This document shows, piece after piece, positions 11,921 to 22,447 of a stretch of 64,000 nucleotides of DNA. The stretch spans positions 17,965,710-18,029,709 of the forward strand of contig JAJEKV010000021.1 in NCBI GenBank assembly GCA_021234155.1, given 5' to 3'. A model generated the notes under the pieces. That model was not told where the DNA came from. It made no database searches and saw nothing but the letters and a program-made list of their open reading frames with translations. This DNA is from Isoetes taiwanensis. Lineage: Eukaryota > Streptophyta > Lycopodiopsida > Isoetales > Isoetaceae. Numbering within the stretch: the first letter of the stretch is position 1; the number at the start of each line of letters is the position of its first letter. A program made the translations under genes and the position numbers.

Positions 11921-12478
11921 TCATTTTGATCTGTTGACCCGTCCCTTCTTAGTTGATGTCTCCCCGTCTCTTTTGATCTTCTCCGAATTTCTTGCTAATA
12001 AAGCGACATATATATATTCTGTCGGATTCTTCTCGCAGCATAAGACACATATCTTGCCGAAATCCCCCACTAATAGATCATGCTGGTAGGTTGCGGACTT
12101 CTGTATCGATGCATTTAGATGTAACAGATTGAAGCATTTAAGAACCCTCTCCTTATCTCGCCTCCTTACCGAATCATTCCGGTCGTCTAGAACTCCCATA
12201 ACTTCTAACAACTTTAGACTATAACCTGTGTTCTTCATTGTTTGGGGATGGTGAATACGGTCGCAAAATATGCAATGTACCCAGCCACAATTCAAGCAGG
12301 ATGTGAGACCTTTCTCTAGACATAAGCAATCATCTTCACAGATACACCAAGGTCCCTCCTCCTCCAACTCTGGATTCCACGGGACCGTGAGATTTCCCGG
12401 GTTTCCTGAACGGTATTCCTTCTTGGCTGCCGGTTCTGGTTCTACTTGCGCTTCAATGATCCTTTTACCTTTCTCCAT
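11921..12478 (-). CDS. Hypothetical Cys-rich protein, 185 aa
   Basis: An uninterrupted ORF in a region where other frames are short. It has a charged N-terminus (MEKGKRIIEAQVEPEPAAKK). Around residues 44-77 there is a Cys/His cluster of the form WCICxxxCxC...CxxC...HCxxCxxxHH, then a later CVLCC near residue 153. The spacing suggests a zinc-binding fold, but I recognise no family. It lies on the same strand as the LINE, 1.4 kb upstream of ORF1, so it could be an accessory ORF of a mobile element or an independent gene fragment. AT-rich sequence with promoter potential lies just upstream (near 12590), but no clear TATA box can be assigned. Confidence 0.45.
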   Translation of the reverse strand: MEKGKRIIEAQVEPEPAAKKEYRSGNPGNLTVPWNPELEEEGPWCICEDDCLCLEKGLTSCLNCGWVHCIFCDRIHHPQTMKNTGYSLKLLEVMGVLDDRNDSVRRRDKERVLKCFNLLHLNASIQKSATYQHDLLVGDFGKICVLCCEKNPTEYIYVALLARNSEKIKRDGETSTKKGRVNRSK

Positions 12479-14160
12479 GCTGATCGAAGTGCAAAAAGTC
12501 TGGCCTTCCGTTGGCGCCTTCTCTGTGCAATCCGTTAGAACCCTAAAAAGAAGAAAGTTTCTCGATTATTTATACACTGGTCATTTTTAGGGTTAGTATC
12601 CGTCTTTCCCGCCCCTTTTCCTGGTTACGCCTCATTCATTACCGTCCTTATCCTGTCGTGTCTGATACCTGCCAATCTTAATTTCGTATCCGATGTAATT
12701 AGGGAAACATATTCAATGCCGCTTTATGCTGCCAGAACGTAGTCTGCGCCCTTTCGTAGGTCTATAGGTATAATCATTAATGGCTATTTTCGTACGTCTA
12801 GCCCCCCTCGCTATCATTATTCCATTACGAACCCTTTATTTATTATGACAGTTGCGCCTCTCATCTAATTCTTTTTTGTTTGCTTATCTGTCCTCCTGCT
12901 GGCGCTGTAGCTCAGTGGCATCTTTGCCATGTGTCCCTGCATAAAGGCTGTTCTCTCGCCGGTATGTTCTTGATTAATTGATTTCCCCTTTATTTAAATC
13001 CTTTGCCCCTCTGCTTTTAACAAAATCATTCTGTAAGCATTCGCGCCCCTCTGTATTCATAGCACTCCTTCTCTGAGCCATCTATTTTGATCAAACTCTG
13101 TCTATATTCTAGATTCGTCTACAATTTATTTTACTTTACCGTTAAAGAATCCTATCCTTTTGCGCCCTTCACACTAGTTCCCCTGTTAAGACCTCGGATC
13201 GACTTTTCGATCGACTTGCTGCACCAGCGCGGAAACCGGGAGAGATAATTGTAAATTTACATCCTAATTTATATAATTATCTACTAGATTCATACTTTTG
13301 TTAAGAACATACAACGATTCTATCTCGAAAGAAATCTGGAAGAAATATCTAAATAACTGAATAACTGCTCCATATTTTTATGTTAAAACATCAATGATCT
13401 GAAAGAGTAGTCTAGATTTTGATGAAAAATATGGATAGCACATTACGATTCATCTATACTGATCCTTGCACCAGCGTTCCGCTTTCATTTTCGCGTATCA
13501 TGTCTTCCAGCGTGACTGAGTAGCCCAGTTGGTTGCCGAAGATCACCAAGAGATTGGCAAGTTCTTCTGCATTGTGCTACATCCTGTCCAGCAGTAATAG
13601 CACATGTGCTTCCCTTTTCTGTTGGAAAAGGTGATAGTTTCTCTCGAAATGGCCTCTGAGATAATTGTTCAGCCATAGCTCCGTCATTTTCAACATTATT
13701 TCCAGAGCCTTGCATCTGATTATTTCCCTTTTCAGCCGTAGTATGTAATATACTTGTTCTTTCTTCCCCATTGCGTCTGCCTCTTTGTCTACTCCTCCTA
13801 TATGAGCCCTACCTCTATTAGTCGACCAACACAGCCTTGGAACTCGGTGCTATGTCTTTCTTGAAATTTCTTAGGATCCCCGTCTGTAACCTATTCATTC
13901 TATCCAGAAGTGATTCAGATAGTAGCCTCTGCATGCGTAGCCCATTTTCTCCTTGTTGGAGTCTCGTGGTTACCGTGTTTGCTACAGGATGGCTCTATTC
14001 TTTCCTTTCTGCTACTCTGTTTTTCCCGCCTTTACAACAAAATGTTCGATTTGCTATATACATATTTTATCTTTAATCTTCTCTAGCATGACAGTGTCGT
14101 ACCTGGTAATCGCCGCATAGCCACACCCGCATAGCCGTACCCATAGTAGCAGAACCTAGA
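12479..14160. other. Non-coding stretch with recurrent GCGCC(C/T) phrases
   Basis: No convincing gene. The phrase GCGCC followed by pyrimidines recurs at irregular intervals (for example near 12749, 12855, 13044 and 13162), as it does upstream near 11241. Short minus-strand frames at 13485-13771 overlap in two phases and match nothing I know. Confidence 0.35.
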
Positions 14161-14163
14161 GGG

Positions 14164-14266
14164 CAGAATATGTTAAGGCTTGTACTGTTACTCCACTTAC
14201 AGAATATGTTAAGGCTTGTACTGTTAACCCACTTACAGAATATGTTAACCCACTTACAGAATATGC
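14164..14266 (+). repeat. Short tandem repeat, 36-bp unit
   Basis: The unit beginning CAGAATATGTTAAGGCTTGT starts at 14164 and 14200 (36 bp each). A third copy at 14236 lacks 15 internal bases and a partial fourth starts at 14257. The copies abut directly with no spacers, so this is a local tandem duplication, not a CRISPR array. Confidence 0.9.
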
Positions 14267-15475
14267 TTAAATAGTAATGACACAGATCTACTTGAAGAAA
14301 ATAAAAAAACCTATTCTATTCGTCCCCTGAAACCACGAATTTGTGATCAAAGTGCAAAAATGATACATCAGATAACGAGCTTTGGACAAATAAGTGAATT
14401 TTAGCTCAGAACATGAGATTTTTATTCAAATGGTAGTGTTGAGAAACATTAGTTTTGAGGGAACAATTTGATCCTTGTCGGAAATTTGCATATCATCTTG
14501 ATAGCTTTTTGAATTAGCACTGTTTATTTGTGAATTTCCAAAAGATTCCAACTATAAACAGCAATGCTTTATTGTGGGTATTCTCATTATTGTGCTTAAA
14601 CAAATAAACTGGAATAAATTTTGTAACTGAACAAAGTTAGAATATACTCTTTTTTCTTTTTTTTTTTTGAAGGACGACAAACTCATATTCAATATTCTAG
14701 ATGTATCCACATAATTGCAGAGACAGGAATAAAATCTCAGTCTTACCTTTCTGCCAGGTATGATCAAATAAGGAGAAAGGAGCTCCACCAATCTCTCAAA
14801 GCTAGCAATTCCACTTCAAATTTAGAACAATGAAGTCATATTGGCAAGAATGGCATTCAATAATCTCATTGAATGTGGACTCGTGGGGAAAACCCAAAAA
14901 TCTCGACCTGGATTCATGATTTGTTACATTGCTGAATAAACAATCACGATGGATATAAATGTCATCCTTCCCGTCTCTTCATCCATCTTCGTTTTTATCT
15001 CAAATGGTAGCTGCATGGTGTCCAGAATGGATCTGAGGAATGTGGAAAAGAGGATAGCATTGTTGGCTATCATAACAACAATTGTCTTTTGCAATATTGT
15101 TGGGTATCATAAACAATTGGGTTAGAAGTTAAAAGCTCGTGATTGCCAATAATGTCCTTTGTTAAATACAACAATTTAGAACTTAAAAGAATCTAATACA
15201 GATAAATGCTCCAAATTCTAAAATAGCTATTTACATGATATATAGAAGCATAGTTACTATCGCAATTCATAGAATCAAGAGGCAAATTCAGATTATGTTT
15301 CCATTTATTTATGATTTATAGCAAATATCTAACATGCCAAGCCTGTATCTTTAGCTTCCAAATCTTCATCACAATTTGGTCATCTTAAAATGCCTAACTT
15401 TATCTATTCTTAACCTAAAGTATATCCTGAATGATCAAGAATTAAGATACCTGGAAATCGTAAGCAAAATTAAAA
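14267..15475. other. AT-rich non-coding stretch
   Basis: No supported gene or repeat. Short frames such as 14552-14791 (minus) lack protein-like composition. A T-rich run lies near 14648-14668. Confidence 0.4.
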
Positions 15476-15722
15476 TTATTTCCCACTTTCAACTGTCACT
15501 TCAACCTCTTCTATTGGTAAGAATTGAATCCAGTACATTTGATCATCATCCTCCCGCTTGCGTTTGATCAGTTCAGAATCATCGTTCTGATCCATAGAGG
15601 TCTTTAACTGCGGTTAGAGAAGGTAACCCTGGTTATCTCCCTGCTTTCCAAAAATTGGAATATTAAAAAGTGGCTTCCGACGATATGGAGGATCCCCACA
15701 CCCAATCACCCCCAATGGCCTC
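15476..15722 (-). pseudogene. Exon-like fragment of an unknown gene
   Basis: On the minus strand one frame is open except for one stop (plus positions 15614-15616). It reads PLGVIGCGDPPYRRKPLFN, then, after the stop, a 39-residue tail starting MDQNDDSELIKRKREDDDQM and ending EEVEVTVESGK before a stop at 15478-15476. The acidic/basic tail looks like real protein, and the stop may lie in an intron or be a mutation. No family recognised, and no other exons found nearby. Confidence 0.3.
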
Positions 15723-17482
15723 TGTTATGGTTCACAACATTGAACAATACCTTTTATATCTTCTATATAGAATACCAGACTTCTTCAAACAAATCATAAT
15801 CTCATAACCTGTAAACCATCCAGGTTTGCTGCACAATCCACAGAATAAACCATTAGCAATGACAATATGATCTAAGTATGAAATAAGAAGACAAATAAGC
15901 ACAGGTCCAATAAACATAGCATATGAGTTACACCAATAACTCAGATTGGTCAAGCTCTTAGTTCACCAAAACTAGAGCTAGATCTAGATGCATTAACAGT
16001 CTTTGGCAGTTCACCGCCCAATCGGGTCACTCGGTGCTAAGAAGCGGTAGAATTATGGCAAGGCTTGTTGGCAATGGCAAAGCAATAAACACGGGCAGTC
16101 TATCAAAATATGATTGCGGTCACATGGTCAAGGAGATATTCGAATTAGAGTTAAAGCTAAAGTAGTATATACAAAAAGTGGTCGTCTAATAATAACTATT
16201 CATCCCCATAGTTTCTTTTTATAGTTACTCTTTTATAGTTACGTCTACCTTTTCCTTTCAAACCAATTTTGGCTTTAGTTCTTTTTATATTTATGTTTGA
16301 CCTTTAAACGTGAGGATACTATCTTGGCTCACCTATATTTAAACTCTAGAATATTAACCATTAAATAATATCTTGGCTCCAAGATATTATTTAACCATAA
16401 CTATTATAAGGTTTCCTTGCCATTTATTTGCCTTGCTTTGCCCATAATTTGCCATTCTTACACATCCATGCTAGTCCACCAAGACTAATGTCCAAGACCA
16501 CTCCCTCGAGCTACCATATTCATAACAGCCTCCACATTTTTGGAGGAGGGGACATAAAAGGTATCGAAAAATTGACCATGCGCCCATCCCTATTGACAAG
16601 TGACATTCTATGACTGACCTAAAAATTTATATTATCTAAAGAACAAAATCGTGGCCAAGGAAGCGTCTATAACCAATGGGTTTTGTCCAGGAGATGGTGG
16701 GTTTGCAAATCCTGGGGCTGGCTTTTTCAGCCGAAACTGATGCCATCAGCCTGCAGTGGGTGATCAGTAGACCCAACTCAATTCTGAGATGCTTAAATAG
16801 CCTGGTAATCGATTTGATCTAAAATTGTGGAGGAAAACTGGTAGGGGAAGTCTTGGGACACCAGCATTTAGGTAAAACGTATTTCTGATTTTGTTTTCAA
16901 GTTCAAAACTTGTTCTGGAGTAACTGCGTTGAAAATTTATTGGAAGCGCATCTCAAATCTGATATTGGACAGAAACATTTCAAAAGAAGCATTTTTTAGG
17001 TATTTTTGGTGTATGTGTGTTATATGTTTTGCTTATCTTGCCCATATGTTGCAAGGATGGTGTTTACTAAAGCTGATATCAGAACGGTTTTAGAGAATTG
17101 AATTATCCTACTACACTCTGTCCTACCACACTAGGTACGATTTACAAAAGTCTCCTATTGAAGCTTGAGCTTGTAGCTATCCATATTATGCCATTAAAAC
17201 CGTATTTCACCCAGAATAATGGCATAGCACAAACATAATAATGACAGAGACGAAAGGAATGGATCATATGCACATGGAGGATATTATGACATCTAGTCAT
17301 GTTGGTATTGTCGATTGGCTCAATCATGTAAAAGAGATGAATCATTAAAATTTAGATTTTAGCTCAGTTTATTCACTTGTTAGATATGGAAGGCAAAAGG
17401 GTTTTTTTGGCCTCATTAAGATTAATGGACCATGGTTCACTAGAATTAACTCGATGCAGAGATATTTACATACATTTAAGCT
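15723..17482. other. Non-coding stretch
   Basis: AT-rich sequence with only short unsupported frames. No repeats longer than a few tens of bases were seen. Confidence 0.4.
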
Positions 17483-17710
17483 TGTTACTTGGGTGGTTCT
17501 CTCGACACTTATAACACCATGGTTCTTCTACCTTGAGCTCTGACACTTGCTATTTCCCATACATGCTATGACACTTGCTACTTTGCCTGTTACTTGTGTG
17601 GTTCTCGACACTTATAACATGGGGTTCTTCTATCCTGAACTATGACACATGCTACTTCCCATACCTGAACTATGACACTTGCTACTTCCCATACATGTTA
17701 TACACTAGCT
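17483..17710 (+). repeat. ~105-bp tandem duplication with internal sub-repeats
   Basis: A unit beginning TGTTACTTG starts at about 17484 and again at 17588. Each unit contains repeated ACACTTGCTA and TTCCCATAC phrases, spaced about 30 bp, so the second unit has expanded internally. Non-coding. Confidence 0.75.
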
Positions 17711-18911
17711 ACTTTCATTTATGCTAACGATTTTAACTCTTGATTATGTGTTGGATGGGTGCAGATGCGAGCTTTACCCACTTGAGACTATGCTTTAAGG
17801 TTTGCCACGCGTTGGATGAAGATTGTATACCATAACAAAGTTATTTGGAAAGGGAATTGAACACATTTCGCAGATGGGAGGGTTGCTTTATACAAGCATA
17901 CATAGCAATCCTTTTTTTTTAAGGATTTGTATGCTTGATAAATGCGAAAATAGTTTTATCAAGGAACTGGAACTTGAAATGAAGGTTAATCAGTATTTGA
18001 AGCATGACGATATTAAGGTCTAGTCTTAAATATTATTACTCTTGAGTCCAAGTGGGAAAAGCTGATACCTGCCACCGCCACGATTCAAAACACATGTTAG
18101 TACAGGTGTTAGAAAGTGAAAAACATATGTCAATGCTTTATTATATAATCCCCTTTTATTAATCAGTGTCGAGGAATCTAGGAAATTTAAGAATTAGTCC
18201 TAATCATACATGCATCTTATGTCAAAATAAGGCCAGTATAACTACTTATTACCCCATTTAGAGTTTTCAAATTAAAACATTATTCAGTCTCCTAAAAACT
18301 TTAGGAACTTGCTATATTTATTTCTTGTCTAAATATAGATCCAATAATATCAGAACCAGAATCAGCTTGACTATGTTTTTGTTTTAAGCAAGACGCCTTC
18401 AATGTAAAGACATGTAGTAGATCAAAACTGATCACCCAATATTATCTATCTGATCTGATTATCGTTGATAAGTGGTTTGGGCTCCAATCCTACTTCCATG
18501 TGGCTGGATTTTTCCATTTCTTCTGTTATTATATCAATATTTCGATGTTCTAACAGGGCATGATAATCTCTATTTAATACATAAAAAAGCTGGTCTGCAA
18601 AAGAAATCGTTGTTCAGAAGGGTTTTTTGTAGCTTAACATCTGTCAAATTGTTTCAAGGTAGAAATTGAACACATGTTCATTATCTATCTTGATGAATTG
18701 CTATGTTATTTAAGCAAATTATCTATGCGGATCTCTTGAACTGGAACAAGATATTATATATTTCAAGGCAGCATATCCATCACCAGATTCTAAGGTCTAG
18801 AGCGATAGCACATCCAGGCAAGCCTAAGATAGTTTGATATCAAAGTCCTTTGTATAATGGATAGCTCTTGCTAGATTGTAAGATCATTTGCTCTATTGCA
18901 TTTGCTCGATT
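17711..18911. other. Non-coding stretch
   Basis: AT-rich. The frame at 17823-18023 has no recognisable protein signature. Nothing else is supported. Confidence 0.4.
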
Positions 18912-19554
18912 TGATATGGTGGTGCTCGGGGGAGCGGTTCCGGCCCAACACATCTGGAATTAATATTAGTAGTTAATTTGTCAAGGGTAACTTAGTCATA
19001 AGATGTTTTGGTCATGGTAGGCAATAAATCCATTTAAGCAATGAACCATTGGTTATAGAATTATAAAGTTTATGGACGCGGCTGATAACGGGTCGCGGAC
19101 CCATCAACAGGAATAGCTCGGGATCATATCAGAACTCCCGGAACTTGGGAAAAAGGGTTGATCTGGCCATGAAAAGGGTTGAATCCTAGATATTTCTGGC
19201 CGAATCTCTGCTATTCATGATTATTCACCTTTTTGATAGATATTTTTGGGTCTGAAAAGGTGATTCCGGAAATAAGTTGATCTGTGCTTATAAATGCAAC
19301 TGTTTCTCTTATTTCTTGCATAGAATCTTCAGTTGAGTCATTAGCGTAGTCATCTGCCTTGCCTGCAGTCAAAGTTGTTGAACTTGTATCTTAAATTGAA
19401 TTTATTGGATGCGGTTGTGGAAGCAAGATAACGATTTCTTGCTGTGATAGCCTGAGCCCGGTTGGGTGGAGAGCATAAGCCGTAAAGGCTAGATCTTATG
19501 AATTACTTGCTAATAGATTTCCTTTCTCTGACACTCGTTCTGTAATAAAACCTT
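18912..19554 (+). repeat. 5' LTR of the compact element
   Basis: Direct-repeat partner of 20399-21033. It contains the TATA-like TTATAAAT and a polyadenylation-type AATAAA near its right edge, in the order expected of U3-R-U5. Confidence 0.8.
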
Positions 19555-19556
19555 TG

Positions 19557-19616
19557 TTTCACGTATGCGAAAAAACTTTCGCGTACGCAAATTAGATGTT
19601 TTCGCGTACGCGAAAA
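19557..19616. repeat. Three copies of a TTTCGCGTACGCGAAA palindrome
   Basis: Copies at 19557-19572 (TTTCACGTATGCGAAA), 19577-19591 (TTTCGCGTACGCAAA) and 19599-19616 (TTTTCGCGTACGCGAAAA, a perfect 18-bp palindrome) follow the 5' LTR directly, where a primer-binding site would be expected. They are absent after the 3' LTR, so they belong to the element interior or to an insertion at that edge. Confidence 0.85.
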
Positions 19617-19689
19617 TCTTCCGACGCCGATTTTTTTTTTTTTTGCCGTATTTTTGCCATATCATACAATTCATACGTATTCCATATAA

Positions 19690-20055
19690 AACGTACATCG
19701 TATTGAACCTATCCCTGATCAAGACCAAGCCCAGAAAACAAAGTGGGATAATCAGTCTGACAGATCTTCATTCAAGAAAAGTGGGTGTTATTACTGCAGA
19801 GGACCACATCTTAAGGTAGACTACCCGAAGTTAAATGCAAAAAGAGATCAGAATGATCGGGGCAATCGGGAAGAACGAAGGGAATCAGGCAGAGCTGAGT
19901 ATAGATCAAATCCTCGTTCCAGCAGACCTTCGGCCCAAATGACCCAGCTGGAAGAGCAACCTGCTGAGCCAAGTGCCAAAACGAATAAACAAGTAACTTT
20001 TGCCGACAAAGTGCAAAAGGAAAGGGCGAAACTGCAAATTGCCTATTTGAAATAG
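19690..20055 (+). pseudogene. Gag C-terminal fragment with degenerate zinc knuckle
   Basis: The open frame from 19690 to the stop at 20053-20055 is charged and polar. It has a CCHC-type knuckle written CYYCRGPHLKVDYP, where the last Cys of the usual CxxCxxxxHxxxxC is replaced by Tyr. It ends KQVTFADKVQKERAKLQ. Downstream parts of a polyprotein are missing. Retroviral-type gag knuckles bind element RNA; loss of a ligand suggests this copy no longer does. Confidence 0.7.
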
Positions 20056-20383
20056 GTTGTTAAACGGTAGCTCCATGAAGGAGAATATGGTAGACTTTTA
20101 AGGTTTAAATACAACAACTATGTCTGCAGCACAGATGTTGGTTTCATTGTTCATTATTAAAGTATATAAGCAAAAACTTTTAGCCTTAAGGGCTGGATCA
20201 ATTTTTAGCCTAAAGGGCTGGACTTGAATATTTCTGATTGTGGACTCAATCAGGGTTGCAATGGATTTGGTTGTGGTAGATATTTCTAGTTGAGCATTCA
20301 ACTAGGGTTGCAACCATGGACTTGGTTGTGTCAAATTTGCCATATAATTCCTTGATCGAGGACGATCAATTCCGGGAAGGGAA

Positions 20384-20397
20384 GAAATTGATATGGT
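20384..20397 (+). other. Polypurine tract of the compact LTR element
   Basis: GGGAAGGGAAGAAA lies one base before the TG of the 3' LTR and fixes its left edge. Confidence 0.8.
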
Positions 20398-20398
20398 G

Positions 20399-21033
20399 GT
20401 GCTCGGGGGAGCGACTCAGGCCCAACGCATCTGGAATTAGAATTAGTAATTAATTTGTCAAGGGTAGCTTAGTCATAAGATGTTTTGGTCATGGTAGGTA
20501 ATAAATCCATTTAAGCAATGAACCATTGGTTATAGAATTATAAAGTTTATGGACGCGGCTGATAATGGGTTGCGGACCCATCAGCAGGAATAGCTCGGGA
20601 TCATATCAGCACTCCCGGAACTTGGGAAAAAGGATTGATCTGGCCATGAAAAGGGTTGAATCCTAGATATTTCTGGCCGAATCTCTACTATTCATGATTA
20701 TTCACCTTTTTGATAGATATTTTTGGGTCTGAAAAGGTCATTCCGGAAATAGGTCGATACATGTGCTTATAAATGCAACTGTTTCTCTTATTTCTTGCAT
20801 AGAATCTTCAGTTGAGTCATTAGCGTAGTCATTTGTCTTGCCTGCAGTCAGAGTTGTTGAACTTGTATCTTAAGTTGAATCTATTGGATGCGGTTGTGGA
20901 AGCAAGATAATGATTTCTTGCTGTGATAGCCTGACCCCGGTTGGGTGGAGAGCATAAGCCGTGAAGGCTGGATCTTGTGAATTACTTGCTAATAGATTTC
21001 CTTTCTCTGACATTCGTTCTGTAATAAAACCTT
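20399..21033 (+). repeat. 3' LTR of the compact element
   Basis: Direct-repeat partner of 18912-19554. Scattered substitutions and a few small indels separate the two, so the insertion is not very recent. Confidence 0.8.
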
Positions 21034-21397
21034 GAAGTCGTATCACGATTTTATTGTATTCTCTGGAATGGAGAATAGATGGGGAATAGATGCTAGCATA
21101 TCATAACAATTATATTTTAACATAGCTATCCATTTCTTTATATTAATGCTTTTACCCCTAGTGCTAACATTAGTACTACTAATATCAACTTAGCAACATC
21201 AGTCACGCATTAATATAAATGTTCCGCAACCATTGGTCTCGCGAGCTTTTCTCCCGCACCAATATCATTCGATAATATTAGTGCCCCTAGCGACCCATTA
21301 TCTGTCCCTAGTATACCATTGTCCCTTATTCCAAATTTTGTCACCATAGACTGATTACAATCAACATGGCCCATTAATCACAACTGCACGGCAGTCA

Positions 21398-21718
21398 GGG
21401 TAAAAGCATGTTAGGGTGTACCACTTTTGGAACCTGCAAAAGTACATACACTAGGTACTTCAGAACTGGGTACTTTCTCATTTTTCTTTTCATTAAAACT
21501 AGTACAAAAGTCCAAAATAAAAGTCAAGGACGTGTTAATATTTAAAGGTAAGATAAATATAATGCTATCTAAGCCCAAAATATATATAAAAGTTCTAAAA
21601 TGTACCTTTTATTGACATATTACACAGGTACCCAGTACCCAGTCCTGGGTACCTTTTTAGGTACTTTTTTAGTCACTAAATAATACTTTTTAAGGGACAC
21701 CCTAACATGCTTTCACCC
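21398..21718. mobile_element. MITE, 321 bp, with 22-bp terminal inverted repeats
   Basis: The left end GGGTAAAAGCATGTTAGGGT and the inverted right end GGGTGAAAGCATGTTAGGGT match over 22 bases with one mismatch. GTCA directly flanks both ends (21394-21397 and 21719-21722), a possible 4-bp target duplication. The interior is AT-rich and non-coding with subterminal repeats of GGTACTT/GGGTACC type. This is a non-autonomous DNA transposon; the superfamily is unclear. Confidence 0.8.
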
Positions 21719-21729
21719 GTCAACCAAAA

Positions 21730-22447
21730 GCTCTTAAGCCTTTTCCAGAGGTGGATTCATTGCAAAGCACATTGGACGGCATTTCTGAATACATCAAGTA
21801 TTGGAAAAATAACCCCCATGATACCAACCTTGCATTGATAGATTATTGGACACAGGTACATGGATTATTGGGACAAGTAGACACATCCTCTGATGAACTC
21901 AAAGATGGATGGCTACCTAAGACTAGGTGGAGAGACTTGATAACACCTGAGGAAGCTGATGATGTGGTTAGTAGTATTCCCAAGTCCATGGCTCCTCCAG
22001 CTGCTAAAAAACACTATGTTGGTCCTAGGAAAGGAAGGCCTAAATATCTCGGGCTGGAGGATTATGATCCCAAAGATGACTTGCTTTGCCATCAATTTGC
22101 ACTTATAGTACCAGAGCGCAAAGAGATATACCACCGTGTGGATGGGTTACACCATCTCGAGAGGTTTGCAAAGAAGTAGGTGACCGCAATGTGAACAAAG
22201 TTCGTGTGGAGTGGTGGTGTCGTGCACCCGGTTAAATGCACGATGGCGAGAAGAAGAAAGGTATAGAGACTGTTGGACAAAGAGATGGAAGAGAAACCCT
22301 ATTGAAGGGGATGATTGGGTTGAGTTAGATACTATTTTGTTTTCATGGACCCCAAAGGTCATCCCAGGCAAGACTGCTAGGGTTACAATACCTGTGGAAG
22401 TGAGGAAGAAAGTTATGATATCTCTAGGGGTCACTTCTGAGAAGTAA
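21730..22447 (+). pseudogene. Unrecognised protein-coding fragment in two frames
   Basis: One frame is open through 22179 and has ordinary protein composition (ALIDYWTQVHGLLGQVD, DGWLPKTRWRDLITPEEADD, HHLERFAKK), with an apparent start MDSLQSTLDG at 21751. A second frame, 22211-22447, looks like its continuation (RYRDCWTKRWKRNPIEGDDW, VTIPVEVRKKVMISLGV), so a frameshift or unspliced intron lies near 22180-22260. The MITE ends only about 30 bp upstream of the start. I recognise no family. It could be a gene remnant or part of a mobile element. Confidence 0.5.

Larger units (their letters stand above)
18912..21033 (+). mobile_element. Compact LTR retrotransposon with only a gag remnant
   Basis: Two direct repeats of about 640 bp, 18912-19554 and 20399-21033, differ at a few per cent of positions by eye. 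Both start TGATATGGTGGTGCTCGGGG. A purine run (20384-20397) directly precedes the second copy as a polypurine tract should. The 845-bp interior has a gag fragment and no protease, integrase or RT. LTR landmarks include TTATAAAT near 19288 and AATAAA near 19544. The right LTR edge is the end of shared sequence (ACCTT), not the usual CA, so it is approximate. The size and content fit a non-autonomous gag-only or LARD/TRIM-like element mobilised by a relative elsewhere. Confidence 0.82.

Noticed and set aside
12900-12975. Possible tRNA gene: GCTGTAGCTCAGTGGCATC looks like an A box
   Set aside because: No B box (GGTTCGANNCC) follows at the right distance and no cloverleaf stems can be drawn.
14164-14266. 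CRISPR-like repeats of 36 bp
   Set aside because: The units abut with no spacers and the genome is eukaryotic; it is a local tandem duplication.
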